Shown: positions 36,201 to 46,598 of the stretch, one piece after another
Layout of the letters: each line of letters starts with the position of its first letter
Position numbering within the stretch: the first letter of the stretch is position 1
NCBI GenBank assembly: GCA_037039685.1
Contig: JAWNGF010000002.1
Location: forward strand, 6,510,001 to 6,574,000
Direction of reading: 5' to 3'
Length of the DNA: 64,000 nt
Origin: Ceratobasidium sp. AG-K
Taxonomy: Eukaryota > Basidiomycota > Agaricomycetes > Cantharellales > Ceratobasidiaceae
Program-made: the position numbers and the translations under genes
The notes under the pieces: generated by a model
What the model was told of the DNA's origin: nothing
Database searches by the model: none
The model's input: only the letters and a program-made list of their open reading frames with translations

Positions 36201-36646
36201 CAGTTTTTTGAGCAGAATTCGCTTGTGTATGCAATTGTCCTATTTTTCCAATTAATTTGTGGGTTATGTTTCTTGAGCCATGACATCCCGAGTACGATAG
36301 GGTGTCTTCCAATGTTTGTAACATGACATTCTATTTCGCTGGAATGTGTTCCCGTGACAAGTTTAAATTTGGTATAGTGGGTGACTTTTCCGGATGAGAC
36401 TTCTCGTCCGTCTATAACTCGCAGAGTCTTGGGTTTTTCGTGCTGGAAAAGGGGAAGGTTTGCCTCTTTTGCTAGGGAAGGGTTGATGAAACAGGAGGTT
36501 GCGCCGCAGTCAAGGAGTGCTTGTCCAGAGAATCTTTTTGATCTGTTGACTGACTTAGAACTAGGAGCCGTAGCTAGTGGATGAGCGGTGAAATCAAGGT
36601 ATAATTGGTTTTCATTTGATATTGACATGATTTCTAGTTCATCCAT
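33248..36646 (-). CDS. Element 1 Pol: protease, RT, RNase H, integrase, chromodomain
   Basis: An open frame of 1,132 codons from the Met at 36,646; by frameshifting it would begin further upstream. In order: an aspartic protease with ALLDCGATSCF (catalytic Asp followed by Cys instead of the usual Ser/Thr); RT with HTTL-type contacts and FVLVYIDDIFVFSK (YIDD active site, about residue 330); RNase H with FFLETDASGFATGAVL and VITDHKNLEYF; integrase with the HHCC finger (AGHPGQARTLEL, then HCETCIQTK), a D,D35E core with VEDRFSKMAHYLPC and SDRGSTFNSKF, and YHPRTDGQSERANQ; and a C-terminal chromodomain with EEEWEVEEIL and YYVKWKGY. The product would copy the element into DNA and insert it. No internal stop is present, so it may be translatable. 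Confidence 0.95.
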   Translation of the reverse strand: MDELEIMSISNENQLYLDFTAHPLATAPSSKSVNRSKRFSGQALLDCGATSCFINPSLAKEANLPLFQHEKPKTLRVIDGREVSSGKVTHYTKFKLVTGTHSSEIECHVTNIGRHPIVLGMSWLKKHNPQINWKNRTIAYTSEFCSKNCLEVPSTLQIAAETTLPEEYKEFADVFDESRLEELPPHRPTDITLDLLPEAKPKHGPIYKTSPAEDKEMKKVLETLIRRGHIQISKSPLASPVLFVKKPHPEDPNNPELRFCVDYRYVNLLCKFNASGIPLLDQWLRALEGFVIGTTLDLAQGFHQTQIAAGHEWKTAFKTQYGMYEWKVMPFGLKNAPSSFQSLMNSIFRDIMGVFVLVYIDDIFVFSKRVEDHPGHVKEVLRRLREHKLIAKLRKCKFHQTKLEWVGLVISNKGIKTDQEKVTAAMNWKAPKNVKQVQEFLGFVNFYRRFIQDFAGKARPLYNLLKKDQKWQWTSKEQEAMNALKEALKMAPVMMQPDQNKEFFLETDASGFATGAVLSQKDEEGKLHPVAFLSKSLNPAEQNYDIFDKELLAIIRAFKEWQHLLQGTEKAIQVITDHKNLEYFLSSKQLNQRQIRWMNFLVDFNFQILYRPGSQNKKADILSRRYDLEPLGGVENQVLLKPDIFISAITPDQEINDLIRQAILEDSRLEEAHNKLRNGEKVKDWEYREGLLMFKGKIFVPKDETIRNLILESRHDNITAGHPGQARTLELVSRTYYWPTMKKFVNSYVSHCETCIQTKPSNQLPTGLLHPLHIPERPWEEISYDMIVGLPESEGYDAILTVEDRFSKMAHYLPCKSTATAVDIANIFIANIWKLHGTPKATVSDRGSTFNSKFIRHLYKRLDVKPTFSTAYHPRTDGQSERANQVVEIFIRAFVNHRQNDWVALLPMAEFAYNNGIQASTGKTPFQICQGFNPKMNIGEESDYTVPEADAHAEFLLKGYDKVKAALILANQSYKYYFDKGAKEPEEINPGDKVWLNHQNISTDRPSVKLSHKVLGPYKVMEKVGTHAFRLELPKSMKVHPVFHVMLLKKFHSDPHGCEPAQPPPIVTQDGEEEWEVEEILNSKKIRRQLHYYVKWKGYSHADNSWQSKEDLKNAPELVDKFHKLHPTAPGP

Positions 36647-36681
36647 ATTACTAGCTAATATATCACCAAGTACTTGGCTCC

Positions 36682-36911
36682 TTAATAAGCCTCGGTGACG
36701 TCTTTTCCCGATTCGATGTCTGAAGAGATTTCTTCAATCTGAGCTTCAAACCCTGACGCTGTGTTCTTGGAAGGACAGACTCTTGCTGAGTGTCCCTTGC
36801 CGCCGCAGGTGAAGCAAATCATTGGTCCTTTTCCTTTTCCATCAAGATCCATTGCATTAGGGTCTTTAGCAGGAGTGGAGGGTTTGGGTGTTTGGATGGT
36901 AGGAGCGTTGA
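36682..36911 (-). pseudogene. Element 1 gag, 3' part with zinc knuckle
   Basis: Continues the frame of 45,268-44,146 once element 2 is removed (junction reads TSNLNAPTIQTPKPSTP). It has a CCHC knuckle of the form CX2CX4HX4C in CFTCGGKGHSARVC, which binds the RNA genome. It ends at TAA 36,684-36,682, just downstream of the slippery heptamer at 36,703-36,709. Confidence 0.9.
36703..36709 (-). promoter_or_regulatory. -1 ribosomal frameshift heptamer GGGAAAA, element 1 gag-pol
   Basis: In gag phase the codons are TCG GGA AAA GAC, which gives G_GGA_AAA, the X_XXY_YYZ arrangement. The gag stop lies 18 nt downstream, and the -1 frame is open into pol. Confidence 0.75.
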
Positions 36912-36916
36912 GGTTA

Positions 36917-37372
36917 TGTCGTAAGCTTCTTCTTGGTGGCTAGGAGACAAGCCGCGATGAAGAGTGGACGGCACTAAGACCTAAGTGACCTCTTGAACCG
37001 CAACACACTTAAGCGTCTGTAGGCTCTTGAGGGTAGGGGTGGTTCTAAGTGTCACTCAGAGGGGATGTTTTGACGAGACAAAACAAGCTGGGGTTACCAG
37101 GCTTGTTGGTCCTCTATATATATCAAAGAAGTGGCCGAGTCATACAAGGCGCAGCCACATGAGTCAACCAGTCTACCAGTCAGGAGTGTCCATGTGAGTC
37201 ATGCTGTATGAACAGACATGACTCGTACAAAGCACAGCCGCGTTACACAATGTAACAGAATAACCACAAGAAGGTGGCAACGCGGCAAACGGAAACGGAA
37301 CACAACACAAATGAAAAGGAACAGGCGGTCGAGACAACAGTCGAGTCCGATGGAGTGAGCTGGCTCACGACA
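36917..37372 (-). repeat. Element 2, 3' LTR
   Basis: 456 bp, starts TGTCGTGAG and ends CTTACGACA on the sense strand, with TATATATA and a downstream inverted repeat (AACAAGC ... GCTTGTT). It differs from 43,690-44,145 at three positions, two of them at CpG. Confidence 0.92.
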
Positions 37373-37413
37373 TTACTCCCCCCTAAGAGTCCGTTTGGGG
37401 GACCTGAACGGAC

Positions 37414-38178
37414 CTATTGCACTGCACAGTCCTTTTCCTTCTTCAACATATACTCCTCCAACCCCTCTTCCTCCTCCAAGGTCAGGTCGATGGGATTGAA
37501 AACGGTGTTTCCCGGTTCGTCCGAGAATTTTTCCCATTCCTCCCATGTCTCTTCCTTCGTCCAGTCCGCCTTGGACCAGTCCAAAACCCTCTCCTGGGCC
37601 TCTACAAACTCCTCATCCCATTGTCGCACATCGGGCTCTGCCTCCTTCCATGCCGACACGTCAGTCTCCTCTTTCCTCCACCAGTAGGGTTCCCATTCGA
37701 TTTTTTCCTTCTGGTATCTGCCCCTCTCCATCCTCCAGTCGCTCAGGTCCTTTTCGTAGTTGGCGTCCCAGGCATCGTTCCATCTAGGTCGGAGTGTTGG
37801 CTGCCTTCCGTCGTAACCTGGTACCCACTTGCTTGAGTACGCTCCTTCTTGTCCCCATTCGACCACTCCGAGCATGTGGGTGGAGAGGAGGACGACCTCC
37901 GAGACCTGGAAAGCGGCGCACCCTCAGCAGACGAATATGTCCTTTCGCAGGAGCTGCATGCGTGTCGGCCATTTTTTCCCGACCCACTGGAATTCCCCCA
38001 GGTCGGAGTGGAGGATATCGTCCGAGGCCCTGAAGTGCATCCTTCCAGAGCCTTGTTGCGACCTCTTGAAGACGTAGAGGGCGGCTCCGGAGTCAAGGAT
38101 CCTTGCCGTGGCAAAGGCAGGTCCTTCGAGGACGCGGGTAAGGTTGTTGGCAATGGTGGAGCGGGTGACGGCGGGCAT
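37414..38178 (-). CDS. Element 2 accessory 3' frame, two halves split by a conserved in-frame TGA
   Basis: The first half is 84 codons from the Met at 38,178 (MPAVTRSTIANNLTRVLEGP) to TGA 37,926-37,924. The same frame continues through GCAAFQVSEVVLLSTH to the Met at 37,875 (MLGVVEWGQEGAYSS) and on to a stop at 37,416-37,414. The second half is Trp-rich and acidic. It overlaps the pol tail in another frame. The counterpart at 60,505-61,269 differs at 7 of 84 and 15 of 153 residues and has the same TGA. I know no family for this protein. It may be made from a spliced RNA, by re-initiation, or by TGA readthrough. Confidence 0.7.
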
Positions 38179-41100
38179 TGTCGGCAACAAAAAAGATTTA
38201 GAGGTTTGAGCGAGGAGTGAAGATTGGAGTAGTTGCAAGTTTTGCAGATATCGCTGCCGGTTGTTCCCTCCCTCCCTTTTATCTTCCCTGGAGCGTAGTT
38301 GGATGGCGTGGGAGCTTCGGGGTGTCGGCGTAGAAGGTCCTTGATGATCTTTGAAAGGTGACCAAAATCTTCCGCCCTTTGCTCTGTATCTTCTTCACTT
38401 CCATAACCCTTCCATCTGACCCTGTAAAAAAGGCCGTCCTTTGTTTCCTTCCAGTCCAAGATCTTCTCTACTTCATATTCTTCTTCTCCTTCCTCCGTTA
38501 TGACCGGCGGTGGTCGGGGTTGGTTGCGGCTGAATTTGGTGTCTTCCTTGTAAGGGCTGAGCAAATTGATGTGGAAAACAGGGTGCACCCTCATTGTTGC
38601 CAGCAGATCGAGCTCATAAGCGTGTGATCCTATCTGTCGCCTCACGACAAATGGCCCATGCTTTTTGTTGTCCAGTTTCTTTGAAGGTCTTTTTGTTTGA
38701 ATGTTCTTTCCGAGTAGCCATACTAGATCTCCTTCTTGGTACTTGCTCTTTGGCTCTTCTTCTGGGAGCCTTTGGGTTTCCATAGATGCGATTGCTTCGT
38801 CGTGGATTTTACGCCATTTTCCTGTGATGTTGTTCGCTTCTGGAACCGCTGATTCTTCCGCTGAGATGTTCCACAGTGGTTCCCTCCCGTAGACAATTTC
38901 GAAAGGGGAATTACCTGTTACGCAATGCTTCTGTAGATTATAGCTGAACTCCGCAATCAGTAATAAGTCCGCCCAATCATCCTGCCGGTAGTTGACGAAC
39001 GATCGTAGCCAGCCCTCCATCCATTGATTGATTTTCTCCGTTATTCCATCTGTTTGGGGGTGGTAGGCAGTACTGAAACCTGGGCTAGTTCCAATTTTCT
39101 TGTAAATGGCTTTCATAAGTTTGGAATTGAAAGTAGTCCCTCGGTCTGAGATCGTGGTCTTTGGGAAACCGTGCAGTTTCCAAACATTTGTGATAAAAAG
39201 ATTTGCAAGGTCGCTTGCCGTGTGAGATTCTTTGCAGGGTATGAAATGCGCCATTCTTGAGAATCGGTCCACCACTACTAAGATGCTATCTGATCCTCTG
39301 GATTTAGGTAACTTTACCACGAAGTCGAACGCTATGTCTTCCCACGGTCCCTTTGGAATCTCCAGAGGCTTGATCGGGACTATTGACTTTGATCCCTTTG
39401 TCCGCTGGCAGGTCTCGCAGGACTCCACGTATCTGTTTATGCTTTGCTTCATCCCTGGCCAGAAGTACCTTCTTGATATTAGTTCCAGTGTTCTAGCTTG
39501 TCCTTGATGTCCTGCGATTTTTGAGTCGTGATGCATTTGCATGATGGCCAGTCTGGATTCCTTATCCTCTGGTACGTAGATCCTTCCTTTGAACCATAAT
39601 AGTCCCTCCTTGAAATCATAATCTTTTGCGCTGTGTTGTAGGGTTTTTGGTAATGTTTCCCTTGATGTGCAGATTTCTTTGATTTGTGCCAATCCTTCAT
39701 CTGTTTCTTGCGTTTCCTTGATAGTTTCTATGATGTCTGTGTCTACCTGTCCCATAAATCCCTTGAACCTTTCAACAGATATCATAACTTGTTCAGGCGT
39801 CGGGATGTCTTCATGGTCCGATCGTCTTGACAACAGGTCCGGTTTAGATGACAGGATTCCAGGGCGATAAATGATGTCAAAGTTATAGGAAGCAAGCAAT
39901 TGGTGCCATCTTGCGTGTCGACGGTTGAACGTTCTTGCTTCCTTCCAGAATTGTAGGTTTCTATGATCGGTGTAGATAGTGATAGGGTCCCTTGTTCCTT
40001 CAAGGTATAGCCTCCAATGTGTTAAAGATTCTATGATAGCCATAAGTTCTTTATTGTGGACGTCATAGTTGAGTTGAGCCTTGTTGAAAGATTTTGAAAG
40101 AAAAGCAATAGGGTGTAAGTAGCCATCGTCTTGTCTTTGTGACAAGATTGCTCCCATTGCTACTCCACTCGCATCCGTTTCCAAAAAAAAGGGTTTGTCA
40201 GGGTTTGGATGGCGTAGAGTAGGCTCTTTGCTGATTTCTGTTTTTAGAGCCTCAAAAGCTTCCTGTTGATCGTTTCCCCATTCCCATTTGTTCTCCTTTC
40301 TTGTTAAGGTTGTCAGGGGCTTTGCTAAACGGCTGAAATTTGGAACGAATCTTCTGTAGAAATTTGCGAATCCTAGGAACGCCTGAACTTGTTTGACTGT
40401 TCTTGGTTCCTTCCATTCCTTTATTGCTTTGACTTTTTCTTCCTCCATAGAGATGCCTGAATCGCTGATTCCAAGTCCAGTATATGTCAATTTGGTGACA
40501 AAGAATTCGCATTTTGGAAGCTTTGCGAATAAATTTTCTTCCAGCAAGATTTTTAGCACCTTCCTGACATCCACAGTATGTTGACTTCTGTTCTTAGAGA
40601 AGACTAGGATGTCGTCGATATATACTATGACACATACGTCGATAAGATCATGGAAGATGTGGTTCATATATCTTTGGAATATGGCGGGCGCGTTTTTCAG
40701 TCCAAACGGCATGACGACGTATTCAAATAGTCCTTCTTTTGTTCTGAAAGCTGTCTTCCATTCGTCTCCTTCCCTGATTCTGATATTGTTGAATCCCATG
40801 CGCAAATCGATTTTGGAGAAAATTTTTGCGTCCTTGATTTTATCCAAGAGGTCTTCCATCAGGGGCATTGGGAATCTGTCGTCCTTCGTAATGGCGTTTA
40901 CTCCTCTGAGATCTTGAACAAGTCGTAGCTGGCGAACTGCCTCTGGATTTTTGGGGTTGATCGGTTTTTTGACAAAGAAGCAAGGTGATGCAATGGGTGA
41001 TTTGCTTGGACCGATTTTCCCTGCTGCGATTTCTTCATCCAAGTATTCTCTCAGAGCAATTGACTCTGCCGGAGAGAGTGGGATAGGTCTGGCTGGTTTC

Positions 41101-41657
41101 GGAAGTTCAGCTCCTTCCTTGAAGTCGATGGCGCAGTTGTATGGGCGATGATCAGGGATTCTCTTGAATTTTTCTTTGCTGAAGACGTCGGCAAAGTCCT
41201 TGAATTCTTCGGGCAGGTCGTCTATTGAGGCCGTCCTTGCTTGAATGGCTTCTGTTCGCCATGATATGTGCTTTGTTTTCCAATCGATGACAGGGTTTGA
41301 TTCTTCTAACCATTCCAGTCCGAGGATAAGTTTAGTTTCTCCAGTAGGCATCGCAAAGAAGACTTGTTTGAAAGTTCTTCCCTCTACCTCTAGTTCCAGC
41401 TTTGCTTTGAAATGTATTTGGTGAGAGAGTTCTTTCCCCTGGATTCCAATTACTCTTCTAGGAGTGGAGAGTTCTATGAGTGGAATGTTGTTGGATCAAG
41501 CCCACAAAATGTCCAAGAAGTTCTTTGATGCTCCAGAATCGATGAGGGTTGGTATAGGTTCTGTGATTCCGGCAACGTTTGAGTAAACAATGGTAGATTC
41601 ATTTGTCGCTCTAAAGTACATTGCTTCCGCTGCCGGTTTCTTGGTCTCTCCACACAC
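37743..41657 (-). pseudogene. Element 2 Pol, one TGA in the protease
   Basis: The readable frame enters from the gag overlap and resembles element 3 Pol throughout. TGA at 41,495-41,493 replaces an Arg codon that reads CGG in element 3 (WAR-SNNIP). After it the frame is open for 1,202 codons: RT with CVIVYIDDILVFSK, RNase H with FFLETDASGVAMGAILS, integrase with KIAGHQGQARTLEL, HCC-type finger and VVDRFSRMAHFIPC, and the chromodomain with YEVEKILDWK and YRVRWKGYGSEED. The last ~180 codons are Ser/Thr/Pro-rich and overlap the accessory frame; they are probably a by-product of that overlap. Confidence 0.9.
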
Positions 41658-41659
41658 AG

Positions 41660-43660
41660 TTAGAGGGAGACCCCTTCTTTTCCCGAGTCTTCCGTAATTG
41701 TTGCCTCCCTTCCTTTGACGCTAGGTTCCGTCGTTATCCATTCCTTGGACGGGCATTTGAATGAACGGTGTCCTTCCTGCCCGCACTTCAGGCAGCGGTT
41801 GGTTGCTATCCTTGCTTTGTAGACTTTGTCAGGCAGCCGTTTTGTAGAGGATTGCCCGTTAGTGGTTGGCTGGGCTGCCTTCTTCCCTGTCGAGGTCTTG
41901 ATTTGTTGCAATTTCTGGTCAATAGAGATTGCGATTGAGATCCACCGGTCGAGGGAAAGTTCTCGTTCTGTCCCATCTTCATTGATCAGAGTTAGCTCGA
42001 AACGAGCGAGTTCGGTTTTCACTTCAGGCTTCAACCCTTCCTTGAATTGGTTGATCAGCGCTTCCTGTCCCCAATTTACGTCTACCAGAAGGTATCGGAA
42101 TTCCGAAGCATAGTTTGCTACAGAGTTGTTCTGTTTGCATTTTCGGATATCCGATTCGGCTTTAGCTTTCTTGTTGGGGTCGCTGAATTGTTCCATGAAG
42201 TGAGCCTTGAAACTTCCCCATGAGGTAAGGTTTTGGTTATTTTCCCTTTGGTTGAGCGATCGCAAGAGTACTTGTGCCCAGTGAGTGGCAGCTTTGTTCT
42301 CGGATTTGAAGTTTGCTAGGGCTTCGCGGATCCTTTCCTCGCTGGAAGTGTATTGGTCGCCTAGGCGTAAAAAGTAGCTTTCCATTTGTGTGATGAACAT
42401 TTTGGCACCTTCCCCTTTCTTTCCGTCGAAGGCTTCTGGACGAGTCACTTTGGGACGACGTGGTCCGCTACCGGTGTTTGGGTTTTCAGTCAGCCGTTGG
42501 ATTCTTAATTCTAATTCGTCGATTCTGGTAGATTCCGCATCTGGATGAGGTGGGGAATTTGATCGCCTAGAGGGGATCCCATGCAGGGATGCTTCGTCCA
42601 TTTCTTCCCGCATATTGTTGATGGTTTCCTGAACTTCCGTGATTTTGGTCGTGAAGGAGGCTCCCTCCTGTCGTAAGGTTTCTAGTCCTTGTGTTACTGC
42701 CTCATTCCATTCGAGTTGCCCTTGTCTGGTAGTGTTGAGTTCCTCGCGTACGTTATTCACTAATCCTTGGGTGTTGGTAACTTTGTTTCGGAGGCGGGTT
42801 ACATCTTGTCCGACTAGGAAGGAATTATGTTCGCCATTTCTTGCCGAGTTCAGGATGTCCGTTAAGGTTCCTTGTAGGGTGTTGATGGAGTCGTTAAAGA
42901 TTTGTTGGTTGTTCGCTAGAACTTGTGTGGCTTGTTCTAGACCACTAAGCCTTCAATCTATAGTGACTCTCATTCCGTCTATAATCCTAATGGTAGCGTT
43001 GTGTCTTCCTTCTAGAAGGTCGTCTAAGTCATCTAAATTGCTAATTACAGTCCTTCCGCTGGAGCTGGAACTAGAACTTGAGCTTCCTGGGTTACCGGCG
43101 CTTTGCTGTACCGGGGCTGATTGTTCGGAGTAACCCTGTGGGATGTATGGTGGTGCTGGAATAGCCAGTGTGACTGGCTGGGAAGCCACTGGAATTGGTC
43201 CTGCGTTGGTGATGGTTCCTCCAATTTGAGGAACTGTAGGGACATTGGAAATGTGTGGTGTAGGAGGAGGTCTAATGGGGACAAGCGATACACCCCCATG
43301 AGCTTCTGGTTGGGGGGAGAAGTACTGGCTTCTAGTTCCTAACGGCCACAAGGGGCGTGATGGCCCTGGAGTTGCAGTTGGAATACGAATTACAGCTGGA
43401 GTGGGGTCATTCGTGAGATCTCCTGGTTCTCTGTTTGTGATAGTGGGTTCTTCCTCTTGTACCGTTGTCATGTCCGGAATGCCGAAAGCTCCTGGCATTG
43501 AAGTTTGACTTTGGAGGCGTGATCGGGCGGGTCCTCCCGCTTGAGTTTGTGCAATATCTTGCTCGTTTAGTGATTCTGTGGGCCTTGCTGCCCGACTGGG
43601 ACCTCTTCTTGTTGATATAACGGATGAGGGACGTGACCCTCCATCTTCGTGAATAGACAT
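41660..43660 (-). pseudogene. Element 2 Gag, one internal TGA
   Basis: Starts MSIHEDGGSRPSSV at 43,660. TGA at 42,955-42,953 (after RVTID) replaces a CGA codon seen in element 3 (VTMDRRLSG). The same frame then continues with a coiled-coil-prone region, the capsid-like segment AFDGKKGEGAKMFITQMESY, and a CCHC knuckle (RCLKCGQEGHRSFKC), to a stop at 41,660. Gag would package the element RNA. Confidence 0.9.
41678..41684 (-). promoter_or_regulatory. -1 ribosomal frameshift heptamer GGGAAAA, element 2 gag-pol
   Basis: Same phase (TCG GGA AAA GAA) and the same distance to the gag stop as in element 3. The -1 frame leads into pol. Confidence 0.75.
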
Positions 43661-43675
43661 GTTTGTGTGTTATTA

Positions 43676-43687
43676 AGCTTGTTTTGT
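43676..43687 (-). promoter_or_regulatory. Self-primer binding site, element 2
   Basis: Two bases inside the 5' LTR, the sense strand has ACAAAACAAGCT. Its exact 12-nt complement AGCTTGTTTTGT lies in the LTR (43,862-43,851), starting about 33 nt after the TATATATA box, where transcription should begin. Confidence 0.65.
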
Positions 43688-43689
43688 AA

Positions 43690-44145
43690 TGTCGTAAGCT
43701 TCTTCTTGGTGGCTAGGAGACAAGCCGCAATGGAGAGTGGACGGCACTAAGACCTAAGTGACCTCTTGAACCGCAACACACTTAAGCGTCTGTAGGCTCT
43801 TGAGGGTAGGGGTGGTTCTAAGTGTCACTCAGAGGGGATGTTTTGACAAGACAAAACAAGCTGGGGTTACCAGGCTTGTTGGTCCTCTATATATATCAAA
43901 GAAGTGGCCGAGTCATACAAGGCGCAGCCACATGAGTCAACCAGTCTACCAGTCAGGAGTGTCCATGTGAGTCATGCTGTATGAACAGACATGACTCGTA
44001 CAAAGCACAGCCGCGTTACACAATGTAACAGAATAACCACAAGAAGGTGGCAACGCGGCAAACGGAAACGGAACACAACACAAATGAAAAGGAACAGGCG
44101 GTCGAGACAACAGTCGAGTCCGATGGAGTGAGCTGGCTCACGACA
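43690..44145 (-). repeat. Element 2, 5' LTR
   Basis: 456 bp, the partner of 36,917-37,372. It is followed on the right by the second copy of the GGTTA target duplication. Confidence 0.92.
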
Positions 44146-45268
44146 GGTTACTGGTTTGGGTGTCTTTTTGAATTGCTCCAAAAGGGACATTTCCTCTTGT
44201 CCCATCATCCCAGGAGATCTGTGGAACTGGACAGCCCTTGGCATTTTGGGTAATGCTTGAGATTTTGCCATATTGCACCCCCCCTGTAGGTTTTGACATA
44301 AAGACTCGATCGTTTATATTGAATCTTTGACCTAGTGAGGTGTTTGGAGTACTTGTGGTTGTCTTTGAAGTACTTTGTTTCGAAGTGGTGGTTTGTGGGC
44401 TTTGCAACTTCTTTGGTGCGTTAATAGCATTTATTGTGGAGTCAATTTCCAGGGCTCTTTCGCAAACTTGGTTGAATGTCCTTGTCACTTCGTGGGGTTT
44501 AAAGTTCTGTGACACCATGGCCATCTTGATTTCATCCTTAAGACCGTCATAGAAATCATCACGAAGTACTCGATCAGTGTACCCGAGTACCGATGAATAA
44601 GTGACGAAGTCTTGTAGATAATCTTGGACAGAGTTCTTCTGGATCAATTTCTTGTATAATTGTCTATATCAGTCAATCTTGTGAACATCGCCAAACCTAG
44701 CTTGCATTTTGTTCCAGAATTCATCCATGTCGTGTAGCCAATTTGTTGCTCCCCTTCTTGCTGTGTCTACATCAATTCCAGGTTGCATCCATACATAGGC
44801 GGGCCCTTTGCAATAACCCATGATATAAGTGATTTTTTGTTCTGTGGTTGCTTGTGGCGACGTATGATTTATGTACAAGGTACATTGCGACTTAAACTCA
44901 TCAAATTTATCTACATCTCCAGAAAATTCTTCTGGGGGATGCATTTTGAGTTTATATCCTGGGGTGGTTGTTGACGCGGTGGTGGAGGGTGTTGCCCCTA
45001 GGTTTGCAAGTGACTGAGACACTGCATTCATTAATTGGTGAAGGGGTGCAATTTGTGCAGTTTGATTTTGAATTGCATGCATGTCTGCAATGTTATTGTC
45101 GATCCCCTGTTCTAGGGTAGAGGTGATACCATTTAAGGCATTAATATGACCGTTAATTTTTCGCACTTTGTCTATTAAGGCATTGATTGCATGTGCAACT
45201 ACCTCAGGTCCGGATGTCGCTGAAATTTGGGTAAATCCCCCTTGACTAGGTGATGGGGCTCTTGACAT
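44146..45268 (-). pseudogene. Element 1 gag, 5' part
   Basis: Starts MSRAPSPSQGGFTQIS at 45,268. A capsid-like region follows with PPEEFSGDVDKFDEFKSQC and TNWLHDMDEFWNKMQARFG. TGA at 44,671-44,669 splits the frame between GDVHKID and YRQLYKKLIQKNSVQDYL. A Ser/Thr-rich linker and RFNINDRVFMSKP follow, and the frame is cut by element 2 at 44,146. Confidence 0.88.
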
Positions 45269-45336
45269 ATCAGAGCGGGGAAAAACAGGTAGATTTATTG
45301 GGATCCCAGGCTGTACAAAATATCACGGATTCTTCT

Positions 45337-46106
45337 TCAAACCCTTCTGTCTTTAATGATGCGCAGACTTCTCAAAAATATCAATTCAAGATTTTTGTCT
45401 TCCAAGAACAACGCGTTGATTACTCCTAGTTCGTCGTACTGTTTGTATATGTAGTTACGATGAACGTCTTCAATAAAGAGTTTTAGGGACTCTAGTCTAA
45501 GTTGTTCCCTGTGTTGTTCCTGTGTGAGTCGAGGTCTTGGTCCCACTGAAAAGGGTTGGGTGCGATGGTATTAAGGTGATTTAGAAGGCGGTAATCCTGA
45601 TTAATAGGAATACGCACTTCTGCTGCTAGATGACAGTATTTGCCCTTGATTTTGTCTTTAAGGGTTTCGATAGTACGCCACTGACGTTTGTTGTTGCTGA
45701 TGAGATTTTCGACCTTTCGAGTGTGTTTTTCTTGGATTTTTATAAGTTGGTCACAGTTTTCGATCAAGACACAGGTTTGTTCTTGCAATCGCTCGACTTC
45801 AATATTAGTATCCGCTAGATTTATGCTTTGGACACGATCTTGATCGGCTTGTTGCTTGTTTGTATTGTCAAGGTTAATTTCGATGAACTCGAGCCTTGAA
45901 TGGAGGGATTGATAATCGGCTTCAAGTTGATTGTGGTTTTCGTTGTTTCTGGTACGTTCGACCCTTAGATCCTCTGCTTGTTCAACTTGATCTTCTTCTA
46001 GTACTTCAATTCGACTGTTTAATTTGTCGACTTTGGTGTCTAGATCAAGTACGAAGTCTTTTAGTCTAAAGACTGCTTCACAGAGGCTAAAAAATGCGGG
46101 GAACAC
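45337..46106 (-). CDS. Element 1 upstream coiled-coil frame with -1 extension
   Basis: The first frame, 46,106-45,492 (204 codons, MFPAFFSLCEAVFRLKD), is rich in heptad-like runs such as VDKLNSRIEVLEEDQVEQAE and RLQEQTCVLIENCDQLIK, so it is predicted to be a coiled coil. A second frame, -1 to the first, continues from the overlap to 45,337 (PRPRLTQEQHREQLRLESLK). In the overlap the first frame reads AAC CCT TTT CAG, a C_CCT_TTT slippery arrangement at 45,555-45,549. It sits between the 5' LTR and gag, where standard Ty3/gypsy elements have no frame. Function unknown; a one-base indel is the alternative to frameshifting. Confidence 0.6.
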
Positions 46107-46585
46107 TTTTAAGGTTAATTAGTTAGTTACTAATTAGTTCCTTTTTAGTGCGTACTGATGGAAACGACGGATTAATGTGGTTCTTGATGGATGAGAGTGT
46201 TAACTTGGGTGGTGCTCCGACCACTTTCCAGTTTTGCTTGAGAGGATCTGGCTTCCTCGAGATGTTGATTTGGATGTGAAGGGTGCTAGACGCTAAGCTT
46301 TTGCTTTGTATACTCCTTATCTGATCTTATCAGTTATCAACAGCCTTGGGCGGGCGTGATAGCGACAGTGTATAACAGAGTAAGGGTGTATTTAGCTGAC
46401 TAAAGCCGCTATGACCCGAAAGAGGATAACGATTGGGTTCACTGACAGCGTATAGCGACGTGGGACTACTGGTCTATATCAAGTATAGCTCTTCATCCGT
46501 TGTACTATGCCCGTTTTCCTGTGTACGTTCTATCTACTTGGTGGAAAAAGCAGGAGCTTTTTTAAGGCTGATGCTTTTTTTGGAA

Positions 46586-46596
46586 AGGCTTGACCT
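46586..46596 (-). promoter_or_regulatory. Self-primer binding site, element 1
   Basis: Two bases inside the 5' LTR the sense strand has AGGTCAAGCCT. Its exact 11-nt complement AGGCTTGACCT lies in the LTR (46,731-46,721), starting about 34 nt after the first base of TATATAAA. This is the Tf1 arrangement, in which the RNA 5' end primes its own reverse transcription. Confidence 0.65.
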
Positions 46597-46598
46597 AA

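Larger units (their letters stand above)
36917..44145 (-). mobile_element. Ty3/gypsy element 2 (chromovirus), nested in element 1
   Basis: A 7,229-bp element with 456-bp LTRs (36,917-37,372 and 43,690-44,145; three differences by eye) and the duplication GGTTA (36,912-36,916 and 44,146-44,150). Sense strand minus: 5' LTR, primer-binding site, gag (43,660-41,660), slippery heptamer, pol (to 37,743), an extra 3' frame (38,178-37,414), purine tract next to 37,373, 3' LTR. It is the same family as element 3 (54,548-61,756). Fewer LTR differences than element 1 fit its later arrival. Two in-frame TGA codons (gag 42,955-42,953; protease 41,495-41,493) make it non-autonomous as it stands. Confidence 0.93.

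Noticed and set aside
37417..38220. Plus-strand frames over the accessory region of element 2
   Set aside because: Antisense shadows of the Trp-rich accessory frame; composition is dictated by its codons.
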